NCBI GenBank assembly: GCA_905206365.1
Contig: CAJLHF010000006.1
Span: forward strand, 1 to 64,000
Origin: an uncultured Sutterella sp.
Lineage (GTDB): Bacteria; Pseudomonadota; Gammaproteobacteria; Burkholderiales; Burkholderiaceae_F
Reading direction: 5' to 3'
Length of the DNA stretch: 64,000 bases
The notes below the pieces were generated by a model. It had not been told where the DNA came from and made no database searches. It worked only from the letters and a program-made list of their open reading frames with translations. Positions 9,814 through 18,721 of this stretch are shown piece by piece (the first letter of the stretch is position 1; every line of letters starts with the position of its first letter). The position numbers were made by a program, and so were the translations under genes.

Positions 9814-10401
9814 ATGGCCCAGTTCACGCTTCCGGCGCTTCCCTACGAGCTCGACGCCCTCGCTCCGGCCCTCAGCCGCGAAACGCTCGAATTCCATTAC
9901 GGCAAGCACCACCAGACCTACGTCACGAACCTCAACAATCTGACGGCGGGTACGGCTTGGGAAGGCAAGTCCCTCGAAGACATCATTCGCGGCGCCACGG
10001 GCGGCATCTTCAACAACGCCGCTCAGGTCTACAACCACACCTTCTTCTGGCACTCCATGACTCCGAACGGCGGCGGCGAACCGAAGGGGGCGCTCCTTGA
10101 CGCCATCACGGCTGTCTGGGGTTCGTTCACCGAATTCCGCAAGGCGTTCTCCGCCTCGGCCGCCGCGAACTTCGGTTCGGGCTGGACGTGGCTTGTGAAG
10201 AAGGCCGACGGTACGCTCGCCATCCTCAACACGAGCAACGCCGGCACGCCGCTCACGGAAGGCATGACCCCGATCCTCGCGCTCGACGTTTGGGAACACG
10301 CCTACTATATCGACTACCGCAACGCTCGTCCGAAGTTCATCGACGCGTACTTCGACTCGCTCGTCAACTGGACGTTCGCCGAAGAAAACTTCGCGAAGTA
10401 A
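9814..10401 (+). CDS. sodB: Iron superoxide dismutase
   Basis: SodB converts superoxide to oxygen and hydrogen peroxide in the cytoplasm. The 195-residue product is very close to E. coli FeSOD in layout. Metal ligands are H28, H75, D158 and H162 (motifs EFHYGKHH, QVYNHTFFW and DVWEHAYY). The Gln in FNNAAQ at residue 71 favours iron over manganese. An in-frame ATG lies 13 codons upstream, but the chosen ATG has AGGAGA at the right distance and starts the family at its usual point. It follows xseA by about 185 bp with its own terminator, so it is probably transcribed separately. An aerotolerant or microaerobic lifestyle is implied. Confidence 0.97.
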   Translation: MAQFTLPALPYELDALAPALSRETLEFHYGKHHQTYVTNLNNLTAGTAWEGKSLEDIIRGATGGIFNNAAQVYNHTFFWHSMTPNGGGEPKGALLDAITAVWGSFTEFRKAFSASAAANFGSGWTWLVKKADGTLAILNTSNAGTPLTEGMTPILALDVWEHAYYIDYRNARPKFIDAYFDSLVNWTFAEENFAK

Positions 10402-10428
10402 GTCGACGTTGCCGGACGACCGGTTTTG

Positions 10429-10460
10429 AACGGGACGGCCCTTACGGGGGCCGTCCCGTT
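10429..10460 (+). terminator. Terminator after sodB
   Basis: A 13-bp perfect stem (10429-10441 with 10448-10460) lies 27 bp beyond the sodB stop. The following T-run is broken (TTGTACTTTC). Confidence 0.65.
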
Positions 10461-10544
10461 GTACTTTCGGTCGGGACTTTGCTAAAGTCAACGCGGCTCC
10501 GGGCGCTTTCACTGTCCCGGGCTTTTTCCCAAAGGAACCCATTC

Positions 10545-11060
10545 ATGACCGACATCAACGTCGAAGATCTGTGCCGCGACATTCAGATGAAGCTTCCGGA
10601 CGTGCTCTGGATGCTCGATTACACGGGCCGCTATCGCGCGGGGCGCTTCAACGAGGATTTCGCGCGCCTTGAGGACGGTCGTACGTACCTCTTCGGCGTC
10701 GTCGAAGTGCCGCTCAACTACACGGACGAAGCCTCCTTCACCTGGGGCGTGTGGGCGCAGGTTTCGCCCGAAGACCACGACCGCTACTTGAACGCTTTCC
10801 AGACGGCCGAAGCGGAAGGACTCGAAATCGAAGGGCTTCTTGCCAACGACATCCCGGGCTACGAAGGCTCCGAAGGTCTCCCCGTGCTCTTGACGACGCA
10901 CGCCGACCGCCGTCCCTCCGTGACGGTTTTGAAGGGCGATCTCGCGGAAGATCAGCGCGAAGGGTTGTCGCTCGAGGACCATGTCGAGCTCGACCGCATC
11001 CTTTTCGGCGACGACGAGGATGAAGACGAGGAGGAAGTCCCGGACGCGACCGACCGCTGA
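10545..11060 (+). CDS. DUF2199-like protein of unknown function (171 aa)
   Basis: The pattern FGVVEVPL, then FTWGVWAQVSPEDHDRY, LANDIPGYEG and DLAEDQREGLS resembles the DUF2199 family, small bacterial proteins without a known role. The usual N-terminal zinc-binding Cys pairs of that family are absent. The first 40 residues have one Cys only (ENLC-like position, VEDLCRDIQ) and begin differently. The last 20 residues are strongly acidic (GDDEDEDEEEV), so the protein is probably soluble with a disordered tail. The ATG at 10545 has AAAGGA 9 bp upstream. It stands alone between the sodB terminator and a strong bidirectional terminator. Confidence 0.75.
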   Translation: MTDINVEDLCRDIQMKLPDVLWMLDYTGRYRAGRFNEDFARLEDGRTYLFGVVEVPLNYTDEASFTWGVWAQVSPEDHDRYLNAFQTAEAEGLEIEGLLANDIPGYEGSEGLPVLLTTHADRRPSVTVLKGDLAEDQREGLSLEDHVELDRILFGDDEDEDEEEVPDATDR

Positions 11061-11086
11061 GGCTCGTTCGCACGAAACCGACTCAG

Positions 11087-11130
11087 AAAAAAACGAAGGG
11101 GCGCTCCGCGGAGCGCCCCTTCGTTTTTTG
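11087..11130. terminator. Strong bidirectional terminator between DUF2199 gene and dut
   Basis: A perfect 22-bp palindrome arm (11087-11108 with 11109-11130) carries six A on one end and six T on the other. It serves the two convergent genes equally. Confidence 0.9.
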
Positions 11131-11190
11131 GTGTTTGTCGGTCGATTTGCGTTCAACGTATCCGCCGACCGAACGACCGATTCGCGCTTC

Positions 11191-11637
11191 TCAGCGCGTG
11201 CCCGTCGAGCCGAAACCCCCTTCGCCGCGCTCCGACGCGTCGAATTCGTCCACTACTCGGAATTCGGGCTGCACGACCGGAACGACCACGAGCTGCGCGA
11301 GTCGTTCGAAGGGTTCGAGCGTGAAAGGCTCCGACCCGCGGTTCCAGGTCGAAATCATGAGTTCGCCTTGGTAGTCGCTGTCGATCAGGCCGACGAGGTT
11401 CCCGAGGACGATTCCCTTTTTGTGACCGAGCCCGGAGCGTGGAAGGATGAGGGCGGCAAAGCCCGGGTTCGCGATGTGAATTGCGAGGCCCGTACGCACG
11501 AGGCGCGTTTCGCCCGGGGCGATCGTCACGGGTTCGTCGAGGAGAGCGCGAAGGTCGAGGCCCGCCGAGCCCGGCGTGGCGTAACGGGGAAGGTATTCGG
11601 CCATGCGGGCGTCAAGTACCTTGAGGTCGATCTGCAT
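11191..11637 (-). CDS. dut: dUTP diphosphatase (dUTPase)
   Basis: Dut hydrolyses dUTP to dUMP and pyrophosphate. It keeps uracil out of DNA and supplies dUMP for thymidylate synthesis. The 148-residue trimeric-type enzyme shows motif [10 protein letters not shown] (23-31), motif [12 protein letters not shown] (66-75), motif [14 protein letters not shown] (83-93) and the mobile C-terminal motif [11 protein letters not shown]. The ATG at 11637 has GGAG about 8 bp upstream and gives the standard length. It lies 55 bp behind coaBC on the same strand, the common coaBC-dut arrangement. Confidence 0.97.
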   Translation of the reverse strand: MQIDLKVLDARMAEYLPRYATPGSAGLDLRALLDEPVTIAPGETRLVRTGLAIHIANPGFAALILPRSGLGHKKGIVLGNLVGLIDSDYQGELMISTWNRGSEPFTLEPFERLAQLVVVPVVQPEFRVVDEFDASERGEGGFGSTGTR

Positions 11638-11692
11638 GTTGGTCTCCGTTGGAGTACGAAAAAAAGAAAAAGAGACGGGAAGACGCGGGCGA

Positions 11693-12919
11693 TCACCCGA
11701 GCACGGCGGCCGCGGCCTTGACGACGGCTTCGGCGACGACGCGCTTCGGTGCGGGCCCGAAGGCTTGCGTTGCGTCTTTCGAAACGATGAGGATGCGGTT
11801 CTCGGCACTGCCCGCGGCTTCGCGCACGTCGTTTGCGATGATGAGGCGGGCGCCCTTACGTTCGAGCTTTTCGCGCGCGTAGGCTTCGAGCGACTCGCAC
11901 TCGGCGGCAAACCCCACGACCGCTTGGGGGGCGAAGGGGCTGCGGGCGACATCCGCGAGAATGTCGGGATTCTGTACCCAACGCACGTTCCGGTAGGGGT
12001 CTTCGGGCGATGCGCCCTTTTTCCATTTGCCGGCAAAATGATCGGCGGGACGCCAATCGGCCACCGCCGCCACGCCGAAAAAGAGGTCGTAGGGGTGCCC
12101 TTCGGATGAGCTCCTCTCGAGTTCGCCGAGGACAGTCGCGTGCATTTCCAAGGCGGAGACGACGTCGATGCGACGAACGCCCTCGGGTGTTCGGAGTGCC
12201 GTCGGACCCGCGACGAGCGTCACCTCGGCGCCCGCGTCGCGAGCCGCACGGGCCAGATCCCATCCCTGTCGCCCCGAGGAACGGTTCGTGATCCCGCGTA
12301 CGGCGTCGAGGGCTTCGAACGTGGGCCCCGCCGTCACGAGTACGCGCCGTCCCGCGAGGACGGGTTCCGCAAAGATCCCTTCGAGCCGATCGAGAATGTC
12401 GGCGGGCTCCGTCATGCGACCTTCGCCCTCGTCGCCGCAGGCCTGAGCGCCCGCGACGGGACCGATGAAGCGCGCCCCCGCCGCGCGGAGGATTTCCACG
12501 TTGCGGCGGTTGGGCGCGTTGCGCCACATGTTGACGTTCATGGCCGGGACGAACACGATCGGGCAGCGGCGCGCCGCGATGAGGGTCGAGACGAGGTCGT
12601 CGGCGATCCCTCGGGCGGCTTTGGCGAGAATGTTCGCGGTGGCGGGAGCAACAAGCAGGAGATCCGCGCCGCGCGTGAGGTCGATGTGGGGCATCGTGCC
12701 GTCGGGCGTGGGCTGCCACTCGGTGAGCGCCACGGGGTGGCCCGAAAGAGCTTCGAACGTAAGGGGCGTCACGAATTCGGCGGCGTGCTCGGTCATCGCC
12801 ACCTTGACGTCGGCGCCGAGTCGTCGCAAGCCTCGTACGACGTCGCAAATCTTGTAAAGCGCGATGCCGCCCGTGAGGGCGAGGGTGATGCGTTTGCCGT
12901 TGAGAAGACCGGAGGACAT
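11693..12919 (-). CDS. coaBC: Bifunctional phosphopantothenoylcysteine decarboxylase/phosphopantothenate-cysteine ligase
   Basis: CoaBC carries out two successive steps of coenzyme A synthesis: CTP-dependent joining of cysteine to 4'-phosphopantothenate, then decarboxylation on FMN. The N-terminal CoaC domain (about residues 1-185) shows the flavoprotein motif LTGGIALYK, the substrate-binding PAMNVNMW and the catalytic Cys in [13 protein letters not shown]. The CoaB domain begins near residue 190 with [13 protein letters not shown] and contains [10 protein letters not shown] and the [12 protein letters not shown] loop. The start at MSSGLLNG gives the usual 408 residues. It is upstream of dut in a probable two-gene operon. 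Confidence 0.96.
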   Translation of the reverse strand: MSSGLLNGKRITLALTGGIALYKICDVVRGLRRLGADVKVAMTEHAAEFVTPLTFEALSGHPVALTEWQPTPDGTMPHIDLTRGADLLLVAPATANILAKAARGIADDLVSTLIAARRCPIVFVPAMNVNMWRNAPNRRNVEILRAAGARFIGPVAGAQACGDEGEGRMTEPADILDRLEGIFAEPVLAGRRVLVTAGPTFEALDAVRGITNRSSGRQGWDLARAARDAGAEVTLVAGPTALRTPEGVRRIDVVSALEMHATVLGELERSSSEGHPYDLFFGVAAVADWRPADHFAGKWKKGASPEDPYRNVRWVQNPDILADVARSPFAPQAVVGFAAECESLEAYAREKLERKGARLIIANDVREAAGSAENRILIVSKDATQAFGPAPKRVVAEAVVKAAAAVLG

Positions 12920-13150
12920 GCGTTGAAGGGTCCTTGTCGGAAAGAGAAAAAAAGAGGAGGGTGGGTGCACCGTCGGGCGCAAATCGACGACCGAAGGCGG
13001 AGCCCACATTGTGCACCACCGAGAGGGCTAGGGCGCACGAGTTGACTGCCGAAATAAACGGGCCGCACCCGTCCGAGAAGGCGAGTGCGGCCCGAAGTTG
13101 GCCCGAAAATGTCGGAAAGGTCGTAGTACGAAGCGTTCGACGGTCCGCGA

Positions 13151-13684
13151 TCAGCGGCCTTTCGACACGCCCCGCAGCTCGTCGAGCACGACCCCCGCGG
13201 CGCCCGCACAGATCGCGATATCGGCCACGTTGAAAGCGGGCCAGTGCCACGCGTTCCAGTAGAGGTCGATGAAGTCGATCACGTAGCCGTGCACCGAGCG
13301 GTCGATGAGGTTGCCGAGCGCCCCCGCCGCGATGAGCGTGAGGGCGAGCGAAAAGAGCGTTTTGTCCGCATGACGTCGCACGAGTACGACGACGGCGACG
13401 ATCACGGCGGCGGCAAGTCCCGAGAAAACCCACCGCTGCCAGCCGCCCGCGTCCGCCAGGAACGAGAAGGCCGCTCCCGTGTTGTGTGCGATGAGGAGAT
13501 TGAATCCCTTGAAGACCGGCAGGTAAGTCCCGGGCTCGAACGTGCGCTCGGCCCAGAGTTTCGTCAGCTGATCGACGACGAGTACGACGAAACCGACGAA
13601 GCACCAGAGCGCGAAACGCCCGTTCTTACCGCGGGACGAGGGGCGGGAGCCCCCCGTCGATCCGACGTTTCTCGATGCCGCCAT
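13151..13684 (-). CDS. lspA: Prolipoprotein signal peptidase (signal peptidase II)
   Basis: LspA cleaves the signal peptide from acylated prolipoproteins in the inner membrane. The 177-residue product has a basic N-terminal tail, then four predicted membrane helices. The catalytic aspartates lie in GNLIDRSVHG and FNVADIAI, and the conserved AHNTGAAFS segment is present. Its ATG overlaps the ileS stop codon in an ATGA arrangement at 13682-13686, so the two are translationally coupled. The ribF-ileS-lspA order is widespread in proteobacteria. The lipoproteins encoded in this window (at 0.3 kb and LptE) would be among its substrates. Confidence 0.97.
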   Translation of the reverse strand: MAASRNVGSTGGSRPSSRGKNGRFALWCFVGFVVLVVDQLTKLWAERTFEPGTYLPVFKGFNLLIAHNTGAAFSFLADAGGWQRWVFSGLAAAVIVAVVVLVRRHADKTLFSLALTLIAAGALGNLIDRSVHGYVIDFIDLYWNAWHWPAFNVADIAICAGAAGVVLDELRGVSKGR

Positions 13685-16545
13685 CAGGCGAAGGACCGGA
13701 CTTCACCGGCACCGAAGAGGTTCGAGATGCAGCGCGGGCAGAGCGTCGGGTGTTCGGTCGATTCGCCCACGCCCGCGACGTAGTGCCAGCAACGCTCGCA
13801 CTTCGCGGCGTCAGAAGCGCGCACGGAGACGTGCGTCGCGTCGTCGGCGCTCTTCGCGAGCGTAACGGCGCTCATGATCATCACGAAACGCAGTTCGTCG
13901 CCGAGGCTAGCGAGCACTTCGTAATCGTCGGCGTTCGCCGCGATTTCGCCCGTCGCCTGGAGGGAGGAACCCACCGAGCCCTTGGTACGTTCGTCTTCGA
14001 TCGCCTTTTGCACGTCGGCGCGAACGGCGCGGATGCGGGCCCACTTCGCAAGGAGAGCTTCGGAGCCTTCGATCTCGGGAAGCGCTTCGAACGTTTCCGT
14101 AAAGATCGTGCCCGATTCGTTCGGCGAGAAGACGGCGAAGGCTTCTTCGGCCGTGAAGGAAAGAATCGGAGCCATGAGGCGAAGGAGCGTTTTCGTGATG
14201 TACCAGAGCGCCGTCTGAGCCGAACGACGCGCCGCGCTCTTCGGAGCCGTCGTGTAGAGACGGTCCTTGAGCACGTCGAGGTAGAAGCCCCCGAGGTCGG
14301 TCGACGCAAACGTCTGCAGGAGGTTCACCACGTTGTGGAAGCGATATTCCTTGTATTCCGCGGTCACTTCGTCCTGAAGCTTCGCCGTGAAGGCGATCGC
14401 CCAGCGGTCGAGTTCGAGGAGCTCTTCAACCGGAACGAGATCGGTCGCGGCGGAAAAGTCCGACGTGTTCGCGAGGAGGAAGCGAAGCGTGTTGCGGATG
14501 CGGCGATAACTTTCGACGACGCGGTTGAGAATCGTCGGTCCGAGACGCAGCTCGCCCGAGTAGTCGGTCGAAGCGACCCAGAGGCGCAGGATTTCGGCGC
14601 CGAACTTTTCGGAGATTTCCTGCGGACGAACGATGTTGCCCTTCGACTTCGACATCTTTTCGCCGTTCTGGTCGACGCAGAAGCCGTGCGTGAGGAGCTG
14701 CTTGTACGGGGGGTGGCCGTCCAGCATCGTGCCGATCAGGAGGGACGAATGGAACCAGCCGCGGTGCTGGTCGCTCCCTTCGAGGTAGAGGTCGACCGGG
14801 AAGGCGAGTTCTTTTTCGTGCGAGCCGCGAACGACCGTGTAGTGGGTCGAACCCGAGTCGAACCAGACGTCGAGAATGTCGGTCGACTTCACGTAGTCGC
14901 GTGCTTCCTCGCCCAGGAACTCTTCGGCCTTCGCCTTCGCCCAGGCTTCGATCCCGCCCGCTTCGACGCGCTTGGCGACTTCCTCCATGATTTCAAGGGT
15001 GCGCGGGTGAAGTTCGCCCGTGGCCTTGTGCATGAAGAAGGGCAACGGCACGCCCCAGTTGCGCTGACGCGAGATGCACCAGTCGGGACGGTTTTCGATC
15101 ATCGAGTAGAGGCGGTTGATGCCCCACTGCGGGAAGAACTTCGTCGCCTTCACGCCGTCGAGCGCGGCTTCGCGCAGGCTCTTCTCCGACGCGGGCGCGT
15201 CGAGCACGCCCGCCGTGTCTTCGTTCGGAGCGTCCATGCGCACGAACCACTGAGCGGTCGCACGGTAGATGAGGGGCGACTTGTGGCGCCAGCAGTGCAT
15301 GTAGCTGTGCGTCATCTTGCCGTGCGCGAGGAGGTTCCCCGCAACGGTGAGCGCTTCGAGGATCTTGGGCGCGGCGGCGAAAATCTGCAGGCCGCCGAAA
15401 AGCGGGAGCGTTTCGACGAACGTGCCGTCCGCCTGCACGGGGGTGAGCACTTCGTCGTTCGTCATCCCGTAGGCCTTGCACGTATTGAAGTCGTCCACGC
15501 CGTAGGCCGGGGCGCTGTGCACGATGCCCGTACCCGAGGTGGCGTCGACGTACTCGGCGAGGTTCACGGGCGAGAAGCGGCGGTAGCCTTCGTGGAGGTC
15601 CCAGAGCGGATGACGGAAGCGCACCCCTTCGAACGCGTCGCCCGTGGCGGTCGCGAGGACCGTGCCCGTCAGGCCGTAGCGCTTGAGGCACGTTTCGACG
15701 AGGTCGGCGGCAAGGATCAGGAGTCGGTCGCCCGTGTCGACGAGCGCGTACTTCAGATCCGGGTGCATGTTGAGTGCCTGGTTCGAGGGAATCGTCCAGG
15801 GGGTCGTCGTCCAGATGACGACGTAGCAGGGCTTTTCGAACGTCGTCTCGAAGGCGATTTCAACACGGCCGTGATCTTCCGCGGAGAGCTCGAACGCCAC
15901 GTCGATCATCGGGGACTCGCGGTCCTTGTATTCGACCTCGGCTTCCGCAAGCGCGCTCTGGCAGTCGAAACACCAGTTGACGGGCTTGAGGCCGCGGTAG
16001 ACGTACCCTTTTTCCATGATCTTCGCGAGCGCGCGGATTTCCTGCGCTTCCGTCTTGAAGTTCATGGTGCGGTAGGGGTTGTCCCAGTCGCCGAGGATGC
16101 CGAGACGCTTGAAGTCCTTCAACTGGAGCCCCGATTGCTCCATGGCGTAGGCGCGCGCGAGGCTCTGCATTTCGTCGACGGGAAGGTTCTTCCCGTGGAG
16201 CTTTTCGATCTGCACTTCGATCGGCATGCCGTGGCAATCCCAGCCGGGCACGTAAGGCGCCTGGAAGCCTTCGAGGGTCTTTTCCTTGAGGATCATGTCC
16301 TTCAGGATCTTGTTGACGGCGTGACCGAGGTGGATCGCACCGTTCGCATAGGGAGGACCGTCGTGGAGGATGAACTTCTTCGCGTCGCGACGCGCGTCGA
16401 TGATGCGCTCGTAGATCTTCTTTTCCTCCCAGGCGCGGATCCATTCGGGTTCGCGTTTCGGGAGATTGCCGCGCATCGGGAACGGCGTGTCGGGAAGATT
16501 GAGCGGATACTTCTTTTCGGCCTCATCGGCCTTGGGCTTTGCCAT
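13684..16545 (-). CDS. ileS: Isoleucyl-tRNA synthetase
   Basis: IleS attaches isoleucine to tRNA-Ile. The 953-residue class I enzyme shows the HIGH-type motif ([11 protein letters not shown]) near residue 65, the CWxxW-region editing domain in the middle, KMSKS near residue 630 ([10 protein letters not shown]) and a C-terminal zinc ribbon (CERCWHY and CPRC) near residue 920. The ATG at 16545 has AGGAG upstream. It lies between ribF and lspA. The cytoplasmic enzyme would also charge the CAT-anticodon tRNA at 35.8 kb if that is the lysidine-modified Ile2 species. Confidence 0.98.
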   Translation of the reverse strand: MAKPKADEAEKKYPLNLPDTPFPMRGNLPKREPEWIRAWEEKKIYERIIDARRDAKKFILHDGPPYANGAIHLGHAVNKILKDMILKEKTLEGFQAPYVPGWDCHGMPIEVQIEKLHGKNLPVDEMQSLARAYAMEQSGLQLKDFKRLGILGDWDNPYRTMNFKTEAQEIRALAKIMEKGYVYRGLKPVNWCFDCQSALAEAEVEYKDRESPMIDVAFELSAEDHGRVEIAFETTFEKPCYVVIWTTTPWTIPSNQALNMHPDLKYALVDTGDRLLILAADLVETCLKRYGLTGTVLATATGDAFEGVRFRHPLWDLHEGYRRFSPVNLAEYVDATSGTGIVHSAPAYGVDDFNTCKAYGMTNDEVLTPVQADGTFVETLPLFGGLQIFAAAPKILEALTVAGNLLAHGKMTHSYMHCWRHKSPLIYRATAQWFVRMDAPNEDTAGVLDAPASEKSLREAALDGVKATKFFPQWGINRLYSMIENRPDWCISRQRNWGVPLPFFMHKATGELHPRTLEIMEEVAKRVEAGGIEAWAKAKAEEFLGEEARDYVKSTDILDVWFDSGSTHYTVVRGSHEKELAFPVDLYLEGSDQHRGWFHSSLLIGTMLDGHPPYKQLLTHGFCVDQNGEKMSKSKGNIVRPQEISEKFGAEILRLWVASTDYSGELRLGPTILNRVVESYRRIRNTLRFLLANTSDFSAATDLVPVEELLELDRWAIAFTAKLQDEVTAEYKEYRFHNVVNLLQTFASTDLGGFYLDVLKDRLYTTAPKSAARRSAQTALWYITKTLLRLMAPILSFTAEEAFAVFSPNESGTIFTETFEALPEIEGSEALLAKWARIRAVRADVQKAIEDERTKGSVGSSLQATGEIAANADDYEVLASLGDELRFVMIMSAVTLAKSADDATHVSVRASDAAKCERCWHYVAGVGESTEHPTLCPRCISNLFGAGEVRSFA

Positions 16546-16623
16546 GCTGATTACTCCTGGCCCCCTCGGGCTCTTCAGGCGGGGTCCGTGACCCCGGGTT
16601 CAAAGTGGCGGAAACGCTCGAGT

Positions 16624-17598
16624 TCAGAGCATTCCCGAGTCGGCGCCCGCCTCGGGGGAGGGGGCGCAGCCGAGAACGAGACGCGCGCGGCGCGCGTCCT
16701 CGGCAATGGCGGCCTTGAGTTCGTCAAGACCCGAAAACTTTTTCTCGTCGCGCAGCTTTTCGATGAAGTTGATGCGCACGATCCGTCCGTAGGCGTCGCC
16801 CTGCCAGTCGAAGACGTGAGTTTCGAGGAGCCACCGGCGCTCGCTCGTGACGGTGGGCTTCACGCCGATTAAGGCAACGCCCTTTTGCGTTGCGGGCCCG
16901 AGCCCGTCGATCGTCACGGCATAGACTCCCTTCAGGGCGGGTTCGGCGCGGCTTCCCGGAGGAATCGGCGCCATGTTGAGGGTCGGCACGCCGATCGTGC
17001 GACCGAGCTCGGCCCCGTGAATGACGCGTCCCGTCATCGAGTAACGGCGCCCGAGCATAAGGGAGGCTTCGTAAAGATCCCCGTGCGCGAGTGCTTCGCG
17101 GATGCGCGACGACGAAACGCGCGCGTTCGTGTGAAAGAGCGTGGGTGCGACCACCGTTTCGAAGCGCAGCTCCCGCCCCATGGCTTCGAGGAGCGCGACG
17201 TTTCCGGCGCGGTCGCTTCCGAAGCGGAAATCTTCGCCGACCGTCAGCCAACAGGTGTCGATCCCCTCGACGAGCACGTCGCGCACGAAGTCTTCCGCAC
17301 GCAACGACGCGAGGCGCTTGTTGAAGGGGAGAAGGTAGATGCGCTCGATCCCCGCCGAGAGGATCGCTTCCACCTTGTCGCGCAGGGTGGAGAGGCGTTC
17401 GACGCGAGCGTTGCCGACCAGTTCCTTCGGGTGCGGCTCGAACGTGACGACGGACGGAACGAGACCGCGGTCGTTTGCGGCCTGAACGACGCTCTCAAGC
17501 AGCGCGCGGTGCCCCGTGTGAACTCCGTCGAAATTGCCGATGGCAACCGCCGAAGGGCGTTTCAGAAGGGGGTGGGGCGTTCCTCGAAAGACGTGCAT
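16624..17598 (-). CDS. ribF: Bifunctional riboflavin kinase/FAD synthetase
   Basis: RibF converts riboflavin to FMN and then to FAD. The adenylyltransferase domain occupies the first 180 or so residues with GNFDGVHTGHR (21-31) and SSRIREAL. The C-terminal flavokinase domain has GRTIGVPTLNM and a conserved Glu-rich end. The product is 324 residues, slightly longer than E. coli RibF, with a Pro/Ala-rich C-terminus. It is the first gene of the ribF-ileS-lspA group, 78 bp before ileS. It feeds the several flavoenzymes encoded in the window (the GlcD-type oxidase, EtfAB and the Hmp-type reductase). Confidence 0.96.
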   Translation of the reverse strand: MHVFRGTPHPLLKRPSAVAIGNFDGVHTGHRALLESVVQAANDRGLVPSVVTFEPHPKELVGNARVERLSTLRDKVEAILSAGIERIYLLPFNKRLASLRAEDFVRDVLVEGIDTCWLTVGEDFRFGSDRAGNVALLEAMGRELRFETVVAPTLFHTNARVSSSRIREALAHGDLYEASLMLGRRYSMTGRVIHGAELGRTIGVPTLNMAPIPPGSRAEPALKGVYAVTIDGLGPATQKGVALIGVKPTVTSERRWLLETHVFDWQGDAYGRIVRINFIEKLRDEKKFSGLDELKAAIAEDARRARLVLGCAPSPEAGADSGML

Positions 17599-18042
17599 GC
17601 TGATAGGGAGAAAAAAATAAAAAAGTCGATCGGACGATTATGGCACGACAACGGGGTTCCTCTCTTCGTTTCGTCGCTTCCGTTGCGTGCCTCGGAGGCT
17701 GTTTTCGCGGGGTTTCGCCCCGCACGCACGCGAACTACGGTGTTCGCGGTAGGCGAAAAACGCGCAAGAAGCGAGGAGCGGAGAGCCTGAAGCCTTGTCG
17801 TGCGACCCCACGCGTTCCTCCCGCGCCGTATTTTCATCGGCGCGCCCGTAGGGCTTTGCGGGCGGGATCGGCTACAATCCCGAGCGACCCGGCCGGCTCG
17901 CATCCGCTTTCGTTTCGAAAGACGGACAGTCGGCTCTTTGCGTTGGTTCCGGGGCTTCACCTCCGGGACACCGCCCTCGGGGCCGGAACGGCATCCCGCG
18001 CTCCGCATCTCACTCCCTACCTACCAGTCGGATCACATCACC
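17599..18042. promoter_or_regulatory. Divergent ribF/purN intergenic region with a TACAAT -10 box
   Basis: These 444 bp between divergent genes hold no credible ORF. A TACAAT hexamer at 17873-17878, preceded by GGC, is a candidate -10 for purN, about 165 bp before its start. No good -35 hexamer is evident. The stretch next to ribF is T/A-rich on its leading 30 bp and probably holds the minus-strand promoter. Confidence 0.4.
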
Positions 18043-18690
18043 ATGAAGAAGATCGTCGTCCTCATCTCCGGGCGCGGAAGCAATTTCGAGGCGATTCTGC
18101 GCGTTTCGCGCGAAGAGGCCTGGGCCGAAACGTGCGACGCCCGCATCGAAGCCGTCATTTCGAATCGACCCGAAGCGGCGGGGCTTGAGATCGCCCGCAA
18201 CGCGGGGATCGACGCCGTGGCGCTCGACCACAAGGCCTATCCCTCGCGCGAAGCGTTCGAAGAGGCGCTTGCCGAAGTCGTCGACCGGTACGACCCCGAC
18301 GCGATCGTTCTCGCGGGCTTTATGCGCGTTCTCACCGAAGGGTTCGTTTCGCGCTACGAAGGGCGGATTCTCAACATCCACCCGGCGCTCTTGCCGCTTT
18401 TTCCCGGCCTTCACACGCACGAACGCGCGCTCGAAGCGGGCTGCCGCGTCCACGGATCGACCGTGCACTTCGTGAGCGCCGTTTTGGACGGCGGCGCCAT
18501 CATCGGTCAGGCGGTCGTGCCGGTGCTGCCCTCGGACGACGCCGACCGACTCGCCGCGCGCGGCCTCGTTCTCGAACACAAGCTCTATCCGAAGTGCGTT
18601 CGCGCGCTCGTCGAAGGGCGCGTGCGTTTGGAAAACGGCCGCACGGTGATGGACGACGAAACGGCCCGCAGCCTCGTGCTCTTCGGCTGA
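18043..18690 (+). CDS. purN: Phosphoribosylglycinamide formyltransferase 1
   Basis: PurN transfers a formyl group from 10-formyl-THF to GAR in purine synthesis. The 215-residue product has GRGSNFEAI (10-18) for the phosphate site, the IHPALLPLFPG catalytic segment with the essential His, and the VHFVSAVLDGGAIIGQ block. The open frame extends 81 codons upstream, but MKKIVVLISGRGSN is the canonical start. There is only a weak ribosome-binding site. It is 31 bp upstream of the RsmB-like gene and probably cotranscribed with it, an order often seen in Burkholderiales. Confidence 0.96.
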   Translation: MKKIVVLISGRGSNFEAILRVSREEAWAETCDARIEAVISNRPEAAGLEIARNAGIDAVALDHKAYPSREAFEEALAEVVDRYDPDAIVLAGFMRVLTEGFVSRYEGRILNIHPALLPLFPGLHTHERALEAGCRVHGSTVHFVSAVLDGGAIIGQAVVPVLPSDDADRLAARGLVLEHKLYPKCVRALVEGRVRLENGRTVMDDETARSLVLFG

Positions 18691-18721
18691 TTTCATTTCC
18701 ACAGCAACAGAGATTTTTTCC

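Noticed and set aside
13675..16872. 1065-codon plus-strand ORF opposite ileS
   Set aside because: It is the reverse-strand shadow of ileS in high-GC DNA; the ileS motifs are unmistakable on the minus strand.
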